Shown: positions 5,365 to 5,539 of the stretch, piece by piece
Numbering within the stretch: the first letter of the stretch is position 1
How the letters are laid out: each line of letters opens with the position of its first letter
From: Tissierellia bacterium
GTDB taxonomy: Bacteria; Bacillota_A; Clostridia; Tissierellales; Peptoniphilaceae
Assembly (NCBI GenBank): GCA_012513395.1
Contig: JAAZCH010000384.1
Location: forward strand, 1-5,539
Direction of reading: 5' to 3'
Length of the DNA: 5,539 nt
The notes under the pieces: model-generated
Told to the model about the DNA's origin: nothing
Seen by the model: the letters and a program-made list of their open reading frames with translations, nothing else
Database searches by the model: none
Program-made: the position numbers and the translations under genes

Positions 5365-5422
5365 TACTAATTATTTAAAAACACAATTATTGTGTAGAGA
5401 TAGCAGTATTAAATAATACGTC

Positions 5423-5451
5423 TTTACATAAACCTAATAATATCGTATAAT
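5423..5451 (+). promoter_or_regulatory. Promoter of the tRNA-Thr gene
   Basis: TTTACA (5423-5428), a 17-base spacer and a perfect TATAAT (5446-5451) end nine bases before the tRNA. The transcript would start only a few bases upstream of the mature 5' end. Confidence 0.75.
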
Positions 5452-5460
5452 AATATTCGT

Positions 5461-5536
5461 GCTATCATAGCTCAGTAGGTAGAGCGCCACATTGGTAATG
5501 TGGAGGTCGGGGGTTCAACTCCCCCTGTTAGCTCCA
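5461..5536 (+). tRNA. tRNA-Thr, anticodon GGU
   Basis: This is a complete 76-nt tRNA with encoded CCA. The D arm is GCTC/GAGC with loop AGTAGGTA. Anticodon stem CCACA/TGTGG carries loop TTGGTAA, so the anticodon is GGT and reads ACC and ACU. The variable loop is AGGTC and the T arm GGGGG/CCCCC has loop TTCAACT. Acceptor GCTATCA against TGTTAGC has a T-T mismatch at positions 5 and 68, while the other six pairs are Watson-Crick. The discriminator is T. Only three bases follow, so a tRNA cluster could continue beyond the window. Confidence 0.95.
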
Positions 5537-5539
5537 GTA

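Noticed and set aside
1..5539. CRISPR array, insertion sequence or transposase
   Set aside because: No regularly spaced repeats, transposase motifs or terminal inverted repeats with target duplications are visible.

Overview
The window reads as an AT-rich, low-GC Gram-positive (Bacillota) chromosome. The folate transporter and folC genes under a tetrahydrofolate riboswitch, strong AGGAGG-type ribosome binding sites and compact U-tailed terminators suggest an anaerobic clostridial or Tissierellia-type organism. The genus cannot be fixed from this sequence alone.

Positions 1-1901 are the late end of a prophage or phage-derived island on the plus strand. They hold the tail end of a coiled-coil protein of unknown function (open at the left edge), an endolysin-type gene (304-1494), an LLH-type holin (1496-1879) and a strong terminator overlapping the holin stop codon. 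The endolysin is the most striking object here. Its N-terminal 134 residues are the C-terminal part of an Amidase_3 domain, and the missing N-terminal part of that fold (the DAGHGG motif and the zinc-binding Glu helix) follows at residues 142-179. The amidase is therefore circularly permuted, with all four expected active-site residues present in permuted order. A phosphodiester glycosidase (NAGPA/DUF2233) domain follows. Glycine codon use changes sharply near the join of the two amidase pieces, which points to a mosaic origin.

Positions 1902-2335 hold a minus-strand tRNA-Leu(CAA) with its own terminator. The 3' end of the tRNA faces the phage genes, so it is a plausible integration site. The rest of this stretch is non-coding.

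Positions 2336-3324 hold small host genes on the plus strand: a CsbD-like stress protein with a terminator, then a DUF1905 protein and a YrdB/DUF2568 membrane protein that look co-transcribed. They end at a hairpin shared with the convergent fol operon.

Positions 3340-5364 hold a minus-strand folate-salvage operon: promoter, tetrahydrofolate riboswitch, folT (ECF transporter folate-binding subunit) and folC (folylpolyglutamate synthase). FolT imports reduced folates, FolC traps them by polyglutamylation, and the riboswitch lowers expression when folate is plentiful. Mutually exclusive pairings in the leader suggest a Shine-Dalgarno sequestration switch. A divergent promoter then drives a tRNA-Thr(GGU) at the right edge, which carries a U-U mismatch in its acceptor stem.
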